Shown here: positions 15,048-22,647 of the stretch, piece by piece | Layout: every line of letters starts with the position of its first letter | How positions within the stretch are numbered: position 1 is the stretch's first letter | Assembly: GCA_945901195.1 (NCBI GenBank) | Contig: CAMDKB010000011.1 | Span: 1 to 22,800 of the forward strand | Reading direction: 5' to 3' | DNA from: Rhizobium sp. Q54 | Lineage (GTDB): Bacteria > Pseudomonadota > Alphaproteobacteria > Rhizobiales > Beijerinckiaceae | Length of the DNA: 22,800 bases | Notes under the pieces: model-generated | Databases searched by the model: none | Seen by the model: the letters and a program-made list of their open reading frames with translations, nothing else | What the model was told of the DNA's origin: nothing | Made by a program: the position numbers and the translations under genes

Positions 15048-16077
15048 GTCCATCTATCATCCAAACGACCCCGCCCGCCCCACCGCCCCTTTGGCCAATG
15101 TCCTCGATGCGCTGCAAGCAGCCGGTGAAATCACTCGCTTGCGGCTGATCGCGCTCCTGGCTGAAGCCGAGCTGACCGTCAGCGAACTGGTTATTATCCT
15201 GGGCCAATCACAACCGAGAATATCCCGCCACCTCAAGCTCTTGGTTGAATCAGGCATGGTGGAACGCCACCGCGAGGGCGCCTGGGCCTTCTTCCATCTG
15301 GCGCAGGCTGGACCGGAAGTTCAAATGGCCCGCAATATTGTCCAGCGCATGGACCCCAACGACCCCCTGATCGCCTCGGACCGAATTCGCCTTGAAGAAG
15401 TGCGCAACGGTAGGGCGGACCGCGCCGCCCGTTACTTCGCCGCGCAGGCCGCTGATTGGGACCAGATCCGCTCCTTGCACGTGCCCGAAGCGCAAGTGGA
15501 AAACGCGATCCGTGACATCGTGGGCAACGGACCCTTTCAGGCGGTTCTGGATCTGGGAACAGGAACCGGGCGTATGTTGGAAATCCTTGCGCCTGTCGCA
15601 GTGCGCGCGGTCGGCGTGGATTTCAGCCCGGCGATGCTGAACGTCGCCCGGGCAGTGATCGAGCGAAGTGGTCTGCGCAATGTCCAGCTTCGCCAGGGCG
15701 ATCTTTACGCTCTGCCGGTGGAGGCAGACGCCTATAACCTCGTCGTACTCCATCAGGTGCTTCATTACCTCGACGATCCCGCTCGCGCCCTGCGTGAGGC
15801 AGCACGCGCGCTGCGTCCCGGTGGACGGCTGCTCGTCGTCGACTTCGCGCCGCACGCGCACGAATTTTTGCGCGAGCAACATGAGCATCGCCGCCTCGGC
15901 TTTGCCGCCGAAGAAATCGCACTCATGCTCCGCGAGGCCGGCCTCGAGGTTGTGAGCCACCGTAATCTCGACCCCGCCTCGCGAGACGGCGACAAGCTGA
16001 CGGTTTCGATCTGGGTCGCGCGCGACAGCCGCATAGTGACCGATATTCTTCCAAGCTCTTCGACGGAGTTGGCATGA
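15046..16077 (+). CDS. sahR: SahR: ArsR-family HTH regulator fused to a SAM-methyltransferase-like domain
   Basis: The 343-residue protein joins an N-terminal ArsR winged helix (about 18-90; recognition region LTVSELVIILGQSQPRISRHLKLL, 43-66) to a class I methyltransferase-fold domain (about 125-325; motif I LDLGTGTGRML at 168-178, VDFSPAML at 191-198, then VLHYLDDPARALREAARALRPGG). This architecture next to metF-metH is that of SahR, where the C-terminal domain senses S-adenosylhomocysteine and releases repression of methionine-cycle genes. The start: ATG 15046 gives an N-terminus of about 17 residues before the conserved part; an in-frame TTG about 45 bases downstream is possible, and the open frame upstream to 14968 is unconvincing. 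No good Shine-Dalgarno lies at normal distance (AAGG is 15 bases away). The stop overlaps metF as ATGA. Enzymatic activity of the domain was not inferred. Confidence 0.88.
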   Translation: MSIYHPNDPARPTAPLANVLDALQAAGEITRLRLIALLAEAELTVSELVIILGQSQPRISRHLKLLVESGMVERHREGAWAFFHLAQAGPEVQMARNIVQRMDPNDPLIASDRIRLEEVRNGRADRAARYFAAQAADWDQIRSLHVPEAQVENAIRDIVGNGPFQAVLDLGTGTGRMLEILAPVAVRAVGVDFSPAMLNVARAVIERSGLRNVQLRQGDLYALPVEADAYNLVVLHQVLHYLDDPARALREAARALRPGGRLLVVDFAPHAHEFLREQHEHRRLGFAAEEIALMLREAGLEVVSHRNLDPASRDGDKLTVSIWVARDSRIVTDILPSSSTELA

Positions 16078-16982
16078 TGGAAAAGTCCATTACGAGATTG
16101 CCCCAAACTGATCGCGCGCCCATCAGGGTCTCGTTCGAATTTTTCCCGCCTAAATCACAAGAGATGGAACAATCTCTCTGGCATGCCGTGGAACGGCTTG
16201 CGCCGTTGTCGCCCAGCTTCGTTTCCGTCACTTATGGCGCTGGCGGTTCAACGCGCGAACGTACACACGCGACAGTCGCGCGCATCGTAAAGGAGACGTC
16301 GCTAAAACCGGCTGCCCATCTCACTTGCGTTGCCGCCTCCCGCGATGAAGTTGACGATGTCGTGCGCACTTATCGTCAAGCTGGCGTCAACCACATCGTT
16401 GCGCTGCGCGGCGATCCGCCCGCCGGGATCGGCACGCGGTATGAGCCGCACCCGCAGGGGTATGCGACCTCTACAGACCTGATCAAAGGAATACGCAGGC
16501 TCGGCGATTTTGAGATTTCTGTCTCTGCCTATCCCGAAAAGCACCCGGAAAGCGCCTCCTTCGATGCAGACATCGATGTGCTGAAAGCCAAGATCGATGC
16601 AGGTGCAACGCGCGCCATCACACAATTCTTTTTCGACAATCAGGTCTACTTGCGTTTCCTGGAGCGTGTGCGAGCCAAAGGCATAAATATTCCAATCGTG
16701 CCAGGCATCGTTCCCGTTCAGAATTTCCGCCAGACCGCTTCATTCGCCCAAAAGACTGGCGCCTCCGTACCTCAATGGCTCGCAGAACGCTTTGAAGGGC
16801 TGGAAGACGATATCGACACCCGCCGCCTCGTGGCAGCAGCTGTTGCTGCCGAACAAGTGCTCGACCTCACCGAGCGCGGCGTGCGCGACTTTCATTTTTA
16901 CACGATGAACAAAGCCGATCTTGTCTTCGCAATCTGCCACTTGCTTGGATTGCGTGCGAAAATCGAAAAGAAGGCCGCGTAA
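16074..16982 (+). CDS. metF: 5,10-Methylenetetrahydrofolate reductase MetF
   Basis: MetF reduces 5,10-methylene-THF to 5-methyl-THF with FAD, supplying the methyl donor for MetH. The 302-residue protein is of normal bacterial length. Visible motifs: SFEFFPPKS (20-28, with catalytic-type Glu22), VTYGAGGSTRERT (52-64), HLTCVAASRDEVDD (82-95), ALRGDPP (110-116), ISVSAYPEKHPES (148-160), ITQFFFDNQVYLRF (182-195) and the C-terminal GVRDFHFYTMNKADL (269-283). The tandem ATG-ATG start overlaps the sahR stop (ATGA), and metH begins one base after the metF stop, so the three genes form one operon under the palindromic operator. Confidence 0.97.
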   Translation: MMEKSITRLPQTDRAPIRVSFEFFPPKSQEMEQSLWHAVERLAPLSPSFVSVTYGAGGSTRERTHATVARIVKETSLKPAAHLTCVAASRDEVDDVVRTYRQAGVNHIVALRGDPPAGIGTRYEPHPQGYATSTDLIKGIRRLGDFEISVSAYPEKHPESASFDADIDVLKAKIDAGATRAITQFFFDNQVYLRFLERVRAKGINIPIVPGIVPVQNFRQTASFAQKTGASVPQWLAERFEGLEDDIDTRRLVAAAVAAEQVLDLTERGVRDFHFYTMNKADLVFAICHLLGLRAKIEKKAA

Positions 16983-16983
16983 C

Positions 16984-19900
16984 ATGGCTTTATCTTTCCA
17001 GCAGAAATCAGGCGCTGAAATTCGAAAAGCGTTCACGCATATGGCGCGTGAACGCATCCTCGTGCTCGACGGCGCCATGGGCACGATGATCCAGGACCTC
17101 AAACTCGACGAAGAAGGCTTTCGCGGCGCGCGTCTTGCCCAGCACGGCAAATCGCTTCGCGGCAACAATGACATTCTGAATCTGACACAACCGGAATCCA
17201 TCCGCGACATTCATCTCGCCTATTTTCTTGCGGGCGCCGATATCTGCGAAACCAACACATTTTCTTCAACCCAAATTGCACAGGCCGATTACGATTGTGA
17301 GCATCTTGTCGCGGACTTGAACCGCGATGGTGCACGCCTCGCGCGCGAAGCCGCCGATAGGGCCGAAGCCGAAGATGGGCGGCGGCGCTTTGTCGCTGGC
17401 GCGCTTGGGCCGACAAACCGCACCGCGTCCATCTCACCCGACGTCAGCGATCCCGGTTTTCGCGCTGTGAGTTTCGACGATCTTCGCGCCACCTACAAAG
17501 AAGCCGCGCAGGCATTGATAGAGGGCGGCGCTGACCTTCTTCTGATTGAAACAATCTTTGACACACTCAATGCAAAAGCCGCATGGGCTGGAATCCGCGA
17601 TGCCTTCGACGCCCTTGCTGTGGAACGCCCCATCATGCTTTCGGGCACGATTACCGACCTGTCCGGCCGCACTCTATCGGGCCAGACACCAGAGGCATTC
17701 TGGAACTCGCTTAAACATATCAATCCCGTTTGCGTCGGCTTGAACTGCGCACTTGGGGCGAAAGAAATGCGCGAGCATATCCAGGAACTTTCGCGCATTG
17801 CCGATACATTGATCTGCGCCTATCCCAATGCCGGCCTGCCCAACGAATTCGGTCTGTATGATGAAAGTCCCGAATATATGGCCGCATTACTCGGCGAATT
17901 TGCCGATGCGGGACTTGTCAACATTGTGGGCGGTTGTTGCGGTACGACCCCTGACCACATCACCGCATTTGCGCTGCGCACGAATGCAACCACGCCCCGC
18001 GCCATACCCGCGATTCAACCCCGCCTGCGCCTGTCCGGGATTGATGCCTTCACGCTGACGCCCGACATCAAGTTTGTGAATGTGGGCGAACGCACTAATG
18101 TTACGGGCTCTGCGCGCTTTCGCAAGCTTATCAAGAACGGCGAATACGCAGCTGCGCTTGAAGTCGCACGCGATCAGGTCGCAAACGGCGCGCAGATCAT
18201 CGACATCAACATGGACGAGGGCCTTCTGGATTCCAAAGCAGCCATGGTGCGCTTTCTCAGTTTGCTTGCCGCTGAACCAGATATCGCGCGCGCGCCGATC
18301 ATGATCGATTCATCAAAGTTTGACGTAATCGAAGCCGGTTTGAAATGTGTTCAGGGCAAAGCCGTCGTCAACTCGATTTCGATGAAGGAAGGCGAAGACA
18401 AATTCCTCGAACAAGCGCGCATCGTGCAACTTTATGGCGCGGCTGTCGTCGTCATGGCTTTCGATGAAAAGGGCCAGGCTGATACGTTTGAACGCAAGGT
18501 CGAAATTTGTGGCCGCGCCTACAAGCTGCTGACTGAGAAGATCAACTTCCCCCCTCAAGACATTATATTTGACCCCAACGTTTTTGCCGTGGCGACGGGT
18601 ATTGAGGAACACGATTCCTATGGCGTCGCCTTTATTGAAGCGACAAAGCAGATACGCGCCAACCTTCCCCATGCCCATATATCGGGCGGCGTCTCCAACC
18701 TTTCTTTCTCGTTCCGCGGCAACGAGCCGGTGCGCGAGGCCATGCATTCTGTATTTCTCTTTCATGCCATCACGGCTGGCATGGACATGGGAATCGTCAA
18801 TGCCGGGCAATTGTCCGTTTATGAAAAAATAGAGCCTGAGCTGCGTGAAGCCTGCGAAGATGTCGTGCTCAATCGCCGTGCAGACTCCACAGAGCGGTTG
18901 TTGGCGATTGCAGAAAAACATCGCGGCGGCGTGACTGAAACAAAAGTGAGAGATCTCGCCTGGCGAGAGCAGCCCGTAGCCAAGAGGCTGGAGCATGCGC
19001 TGGTCAATGGTATCACCGAGTTCATTGACCAGGATGTCGAGGAAGCTCGCCTGTCAGTCGTCCGGCCGTTACACGTCATCGAAGGTCCGCTTATGGCCGG
19101 CATGCATGTCGTCGGCGATCTGTTTGGCGCAGGCAAGATGTTCCTGCCGCAAGTGGTTAAAAGCGCCCGCGTGATGAAACAGGCTGTCGCTCATCTCATG
19201 CCTTACATGGAGGCGGAAAAGGCTGGCGTCCGCGAGACCGCTGGCAAAGTGTTGATGGCGACCGTGAAAGGCGATGTCCATGACATCGGCAAGAACATCG
19301 TCGGTGTCGTGCTTCAATGCAACAACTACGAAGTCATTGACCTCGGCGTCATGGTCCCCGCCAGGAAAATCCTCGACGCGGCGCGCGAGCACAATGTCGA
19401 TCTCATAGGACTTTCCGGCCTTATCACACCTTCGCTGGATGAAATGTGCCATGTCGCCAGCGAAATGGAGCGCGAAGGCTTTAACATTCCCTTGCTGATA
19501 GGCGGCGCGACCACGAGCCGCGTTCATACGGCTGTGAAAATTCATCCCAATTACCAACGCTCGCAAGCTGTCTATGTCACGGACGCCAGTCGCGCAGTCG
19601 GCGTGGTCTCCTCACTATTGAACAAGGAAACACGCGACGGCTACATAGAAACCCTTCGCGCAGAATACAAGAAAGTCGCCGATGCCCATGCGCGTGGGGA
19701 AGCCGACAAGCGCCGCCTCAGCCTTCAAAGCGCGCGCGCCAACCGCTGGACCTGCGATTGGTCCGCTTACCAGCCTGTAAATCCATCTTTCACGGGTACA
19801 CGCACGTTCCGCACCTATGATGTTGCGGAACTGATCGACTATATCGACTGGACACCGTTCTTTCAGACATGGGAATTGAAGGGCCGCTATCCCGCAATTC

Positions 19901-20721
19901 TCGATGACGAAAAGCAGGGCGTGGCTGCGCGTCAACTCTTTGAAGATGCGCAGGTCATGCTGGAGCGGATCGTCAAGGAAAAATGGTTTAACCCCAAGGC
20001 CGTTATTGGCCTCTGGCCAGCCAATAGCGAGGGCGACGATATCACGCTATTCACCGGTGAATCACGCACGGAAAAGCTCGCGACATTTTTCACACTGCGG
20101 CAGCAGCTCAATCGCAGCACTGAACGCGCCAATCTGGCATTGTCCGATTTCGTCGCGCCTGTCAGCAGCGGCAAGGCCGATTATATCGGCAGCTTTGTTG
20201 TGACGGCGGGGCCTGAAGAGGAGCGCATAGCCGAGCGCTTCGCTCGCGCGAATGATGATTACGGTTCCATTTTGGTGAAAGCTCTTGCTGACCGCATTGC
20301 AGAAGCCTTTGCTGAAGTCATGCATAAGCGAGTCCGCCGCGAATTCTGGGGTTACGCGGCAGATGAAAACCTCAGCAACGAGGACATTGTCGCAGAGAAA
20401 TATAGCGGCATTCGTCCCGCCCCGGGCTATCCCGCACAGCCCGATCACACGGAAAAGAAAACACTGTTTGAGCTCTTGCACGCCGAACGACGAATTGGAG
20501 TGAAACTGACCGAATCCTATGCCATGTGGCCGGGCTCATCAGTTTCAGGGCTCTACATCGCCCATTCAGGTGCGCATTATTTTGGTGTCGCCAAAGTCGA
20601 GCGCGATCAGGTGGAAGATTATGCTTTACGCAAGCAGATGAGCATCGAAGAAGTCGAGCGCTGGCTCGCGCCCATCCTGAATTACGATCCCCTCGTCTAC
20701 TTGCGCACCGCGGCGGAATAA
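16984..20721 (+). CDS. metH: Cobalamin-dependent methionine synthase MetH
   Basis: MetH transfers the methyl group of 5-methyl-THF through methylcobalamin to homocysteine. The 1245-residue product has all four modules: homocysteine-binding barrel (about 15-335; VLDGAMGTMIQ near the start and zinc cysteines C255, C318 and C319 in GLNCALG and GGCCGTT), pterin-binding barrel (about 360-620; FVNVGERTNVTGSARF, DINMDEGLLD), cobalamin module (about 655-900; DVHDIG at 764-769 with His766 as the lower ligand, then VPARKIL and GLSGLITPSLDEM), and the C-terminal SAM-dependent reactivation domain (about 905-1240; RPAPGYPAQPDHTEK, ESYAMWPGSSVSGLY). ATG 16984 follows the metF stop by one base with AAGAAGG upstream; the frame extends to 16921 inside metF, which is not used. 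No B12 riboswitch is present; control is by SahR (inferred). Confidence 0.98.
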   Translation: MALSFQQKSGAEIRKAFTHMARERILVLDGAMGTMIQDLKLDEEGFRGARLAQHGKSLRGNNDILNLTQPESIRDIHLAYFLAGADICETNTFSSTQIAQADYDCEHLVADLNRDGARLAREAADRAEAEDGRRRFVAGALGPTNRTASISPDVSDPGFRAVSFDDLRATYKEAAQALIEGGADLLLIETIFDTLNAKAAWAGIRDAFDALAVERPIMLSGTITDLSGRTLSGQTPEAFWNSLKHINPVCVGLNCALGAKEMREHIQELSRIADTLICAYPNAGLPNEFGLYDESPEYMAALLGEFADAGLVNIVGGCCGTTPDHITAFALRTNATTPRAIPAIQPRLRLSGIDAFTLTPDIKFVNVGERTNVTGSARFRKLIKNGEYAAALEVARDQVANGAQIIDINMDEGLLDSKAAMVRFLSLLAAEPDIARAPIMIDSSKFDVIEAGLKCVQGKAVVNSISMKEGEDKFLEQARIVQLYGAAVVVMAFDEKGQADTFERKVEICGRAYKLLTEKINFPPQDIIFDPNVFAVATGIEEHDSYGVAFIEATKQIRANLPHAHISGGVSNLSFSFRGNEPVREAMHSVFLFHAITAGMDMGIVNAGQLSVYEKIEPELREACEDVVLNRRADSTERLLAIAEKHRGGVTETKVRDLAWREQPVAKRLEHALVNGITEFIDQDVEEARLSVVRPLHVIEGPLMAGMHVVGDLFGAGKMFLPQVVKSARVMKQAVAHLMPYMEAEKAGVRETAGKVLMATVKGDVHDIGKNIVGVVLQCNNYEVIDLGVMVPARKILDAAREHNVDLIGLSGLITPSLDEMCHVASEMEREGFNIPLLIGGATTSRVHTAVKIHPNYQRSQAVYVTDASRAVGVVSSLLNKETRDGYIETLRAEYKKVADAHARGEADKRRLSLQSARANRWTCDWSAYQPVNPSFTGTRTFRTYDVAELIDYIDWTPFFQTWELKGRYPAILDDEKQGVAARQLFEDAQVMLERIVKEKWFNPKAVIGLWPANSEGDDITLFTGESRTEKLATFFTLRQQLNRSTERANLALSDFVAPVSSGKADYIGSFVVTAGPEEERIAERFARANDDYGSILVKALADRIAEAFAEVMHKRVRREFWGYAADENLSNEDIVAEKYSGIRPAPGYPAQPDHTEKKTLFELLHAERRIGVKLTESYAMWPGSSVSGLYIAHSGAHYFGVAKVERDQVEDYALRKQMSIEEVERWLAPILNYDPLVYLRTAAE

Positions 20722-20723
20722 GC

Positions 20724-21413
20724 CTACCAGGTCATTTCGCCACGTTGGAAACTCATAAGCCTACCGGTCTTTTCAAGTGTGCAGGCATCTATCTCGCCCA
20801 GCAAGCCGCGCGCGCTTTCTTCGGGAGAGATTGTCGCCGAAGATCCGCCCATATCCGTCCTCACCCAACCTGGATGAAGCAGGACGACGCTGACATGGCA
20901 CTTTTTAAGTTCCCGCGCGAGATGCCTGAAAATGCCATTCAATGCCGTTTTGGAAACACAATAAGCGAGTTTGGAACTATCATTATATCCGAACGTCCCC
21001 ATGATGCTCGACAAGACTGCTATTTTACCTTTCGCGGCTTCAACATTGGCAAGGAACGCCAGCGTCACACGCAGGGGCGCTACAGAGTTGACTGCCAGCA
21101 CATGTTCCAGTTCCGCAAAATTCATATTCACCGGGTTTTGAGGATCTTTCCCCATAATGCCTGCATTGTTGATCAGGACGTCAATAGGCTGCGAGCCAAT
21201 GCGGGTCTTCAGCGCAGTAAGTGAGTCATCAGATGTTACTTCGAGTTCGAATATTTCGATCTTGCCATCGCTTGCGGCCGCCGCATTCTGCAACTCTTCC
21301 GCATGCGCGGGATCGCGGCATGTCGCAAAGACCCTCGCGCCACGGGCTGCAGCTTGCCGCGCCAGTTCCAGGCCTATGCCCCTGTTGGCGCCCGTAATGA
21401 GATAAGTTGGCAT
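20724..21413 (-). CDS. Short-chain dehydrogenase/reductase (SDR, C-factor/carbonyl-reductase-like)
   Basis: A classical SDR of 229 residues. Motifs: cofactor loop TGANRGIG (7-14), TCRDP at 31-35 after the second strand, NNAG (82-85), the catalytic serine region LSSIMG (134-139), the active-site YCVSK (Tyr151, Lys155) and HPGWVRTDMGG (180-190). Arg33 at the end of the second strand favours NADP(H). The substrate cannot be told; the PGWVRTDMGG ending resembles SDRs annotated as C-factor or carbonyl reductase. The open frame continues upstream to 21575, but ATG 21413 is used because the Rossmann motif follows at once and AAGGA lies 8 bases before it. It is 10 bases downstream of the amidase stop, so probably co-transcribed, and it converges on metH with two bases between the stops. 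Confidence 0.93.
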   Translation of the reverse strand: MPTYLITGANRGIGLELARQAAARGARVFATCRDPAHAEELQNAAAASDGKIEIFELEVTSDDSLTALKTRIGSQPIDVLINNAGIMGKDPQNPVNMNFAELEHVLAVNSVAPLRVTLAFLANVEAAKGKIAVLSSIMGTFGYNDSSKLAYCVSKTALNGIFRHLARELKKCHVSVVLLHPGWVRTDMGGSSATISPEESARGLLGEIDACTLEKTGRLMSFQRGEMTW

Positions 21414-21423
21414 AGCTGTTCCT

Positions 21424-22233
21424 TCATTTTGTTTGCGTATTGCAGTTTTGACCCGGCAAAGAAGCCAGCAGACTGTCGAGTGTCGCCTGTGTGGAGATAT
21501 CCGCGATTCCATCGACACAATCTGGACGGAAATGACGCTGGAATGCCCGCACACATTGCAGGGTCGGCTCGTCATATGAGCCGGTGATCGCTATGCCATA
21601 TCCGTAACGCGCCAATTGCATTTGCAGACTGGAAACGCTTTCGCCGCAATCACCTTGCGTCATTCTGGCGCCTTGGGTGATCGCAACGGGCTGCACCCAA
21701 TGCCCGACACCGGCATGAAAAAGATCATTCCATGGAAAATGCTCGCCTGGGTCAGCCTTGCGCGCCGGCGCAATATCCGAATGCGCGAGCACTCTTTCGG
21801 CAGCGATGCCTCGCCGTGCGACAATGTCCTTGCACAGTGTAATGACACTTGCGATCTGATGCTTGGGATAAGCGGGCAAGCCGCCGGTATGACCTGTATT
21901 TACAATCTCGATCCCGATGGAACAGGAATTGATGTCATTGCAATCTTTCCAGGATCCGCGGCCCGCATGCCACGCACGGCGCGCCTCTGGAACCAACTGA
22001 ACAATTCGACCATCCAGATCCACAATATAATGGCTCGAAACTTCCGCTTGCGGATTAATCAGCCAGCGCAGGGCTTCACCAAACGGATCAGAAATCCATT
22101 CATTCAACTTATCTTCCCGAAGCCCCGTATAGTGAAGCAGCAAAGTATTGATGCACGCGCCTTGCGGACGCTCGCCCTGATTGGGCGACATGACAAATTC
22201 GGAGACTGCGGTGTCGGCGGGGGATGCATTCAT
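21424..22233 (-). CDS. N-acetylmuramoyl-L-alanine amidase (Amidase_2) with C-terminal peptidoglycan-binding domain
   Basis: A zinc amidase of the AmpD/AmiD/PGRP family that cleaves the bond between MurNAc (or anhydroMurNAc) and L-Ala. Amidase_2 domain at about 25-165: LLLHYTG with zinc ligand His34, SHYIVDLDGRIVQLV (67-81), WHAG (88-91), SIGIEIVN (Glu109) and LAHSDIAPARKADPG (149-163) with His151 and Asp161 as ligands and a Lys nearby. A PG_binding_1-type domain follows at about 193-258 (GDCGESVSSLQMQLARYGYGI..TGSYDEPTLQCVRAFQRHFRPDCVDGIAD). No signal peptide is evident, so it may be a cytoplasmic recycling enzyme (AmpD-like) despite the binding domain. The ATG at 22233 sits directly after TAGGGA; ATG 22191 is an alternative. 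Confidence 0.92.
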   Translation of the reverse strand: MNASPADTAVSEFVMSPNQGERPQGACINTLLLHYTGLREDKLNEWISDPFGEALRWLINPQAEVSSHYIVDLDGRIVQLVPEARRAWHAGRGSWKDCNDINSCSIGIEIVNTGHTGGLPAYPKHQIASVITLCKDIVARRGIAAERVLAHSDIAPARKADPGEHFPWNDLFHAGVGHWVQPVAITQGARMTQGDCGESVSSLQMQLARYGYGIAITGSYDEPTLQCVRAFQRHFRPDCVDGIADISTQATLDSLLASLPGQNCNTQTK

Positions 22234-22235
22234 TC

Positions 22236-22264
22236 CCTATAGATACAATATTCGACGCAAACAA
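22236..22264 (-). promoter_or_regulatory. Candidate promoter of the amidase-SDR pair
   Basis: On the minus strand TTGTTT (22259-22264) and TATAGG (22236-22241) are separated by 17 bases; the -35 lies in the T-tract of the preceding terminator. The predicted start site falls at about 22229-22231, on the ATG itself, suggesting a leaderless or very short leader. Both hexamers are moderate matches. Confidence 0.38.
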
Positions 22265-22286
22265 AAAGCCCGGCCAAAAGGCCGGG
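22263..22286 (-). terminator. Rho-independent terminator after the glycine-zipper lipoprotein gene
   Basis: CCCGGCC (22269-22275), loop AAAA on the plus strand (TTTT on the minus) and GGCCGGG (22280-22286) form a perfect 7-bp GC-rich stem. On the minus strand it is followed by CTTTTTGTTT, a proper T-tract. It lies about 35 bases beyond the lipoprotein stop and upstream of the amidase, so it separates the two minus-strand transcripts. Confidence 0.88.
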
Positions 22287-22320
22287 ACGATTTTGCACGT
22301 GAACTGGTTATTCGATCAGT

Positions 22321-22608
22321 TCAGTACGCGGCCAAACACACGGGATTGCCGTAGGGATCATAGCCCCATTCTGCGCAACCGGGCGCGGGACCCGGCGCCG
22401 TAGCAGCGCCCACAATCGCTCCGCCCGCCGCGCCTATGGCTGCACCAGCAAGAGCGCCTGCAGGCCTTCCCGTGGCGGCAGCGCCGATCAAGGCGCCAGA
22501 AGCGCCACCGAGGACCGCTCCGCCCGCAGCACGATCGCCGGGGCTATAACAGGCAGAGAGTGACAAACCACAAGCGAGAAGTGCGGCAACGCCAAAAGCT
22601 TTCTTCAT
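22321..22608 (-). CDS. Small glycine-zipper lipoprotein
   Basis: A 95-residue predicted lipoprotein. It begins with a lipoprotein signal peptide (basic MKK, hydrophobic AFGVAALLACGLSL, lipobox LSAC with Cys20 as the lipidated residue). The mature part is a glycine-zipper region (about 29-70) with repeated GxxxG and AxxxG patterns (GGAVLGGASGALIGAAATG, GALAGAAIGAAGGAIVGAA), which can form paired membrane helices as in Rick_17kDa/Gly-zipper proteins. The tail GCAEWGYDPYGNPVCLAAY carries two cysteines that could form a disulfide. GGAG lies 8 bases before the ATG. Exact function is unknown; related proteins are outer-membrane or envelope-stability lipoproteins. A strong terminator follows. Confidence 0.87.
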   Translation of the reverse strand: MKKAFGVAALLACGLSLSACYSPGDRAAGGAVLGGASGALIGAAATGRPAGALAGAAIGAAGGAIVGAATAPGPAPGCAEWGYDPYGNPVCLAAY

Positions 22609-22647
22609 TGGTCTCTCCAGTAAGAATAAAACGCGGATTTGTCTTTG

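Noticed and set aside
15250..15960. 236-codon minus-strand open frame
   Set aside because: Antisense to sahR; no recognisable domain.
16921..16983. Earlier metH start inside metF
   Set aside because: The extra residues are the metF coding sequence in another frame; ATG 16984 with a Shine-Dalgarno directly after the metF stop fits the family length.
18313..18996. 227-codon minus-strand open frame
   Set aside because: Antisense to the pterin and cobalamin region of metH.
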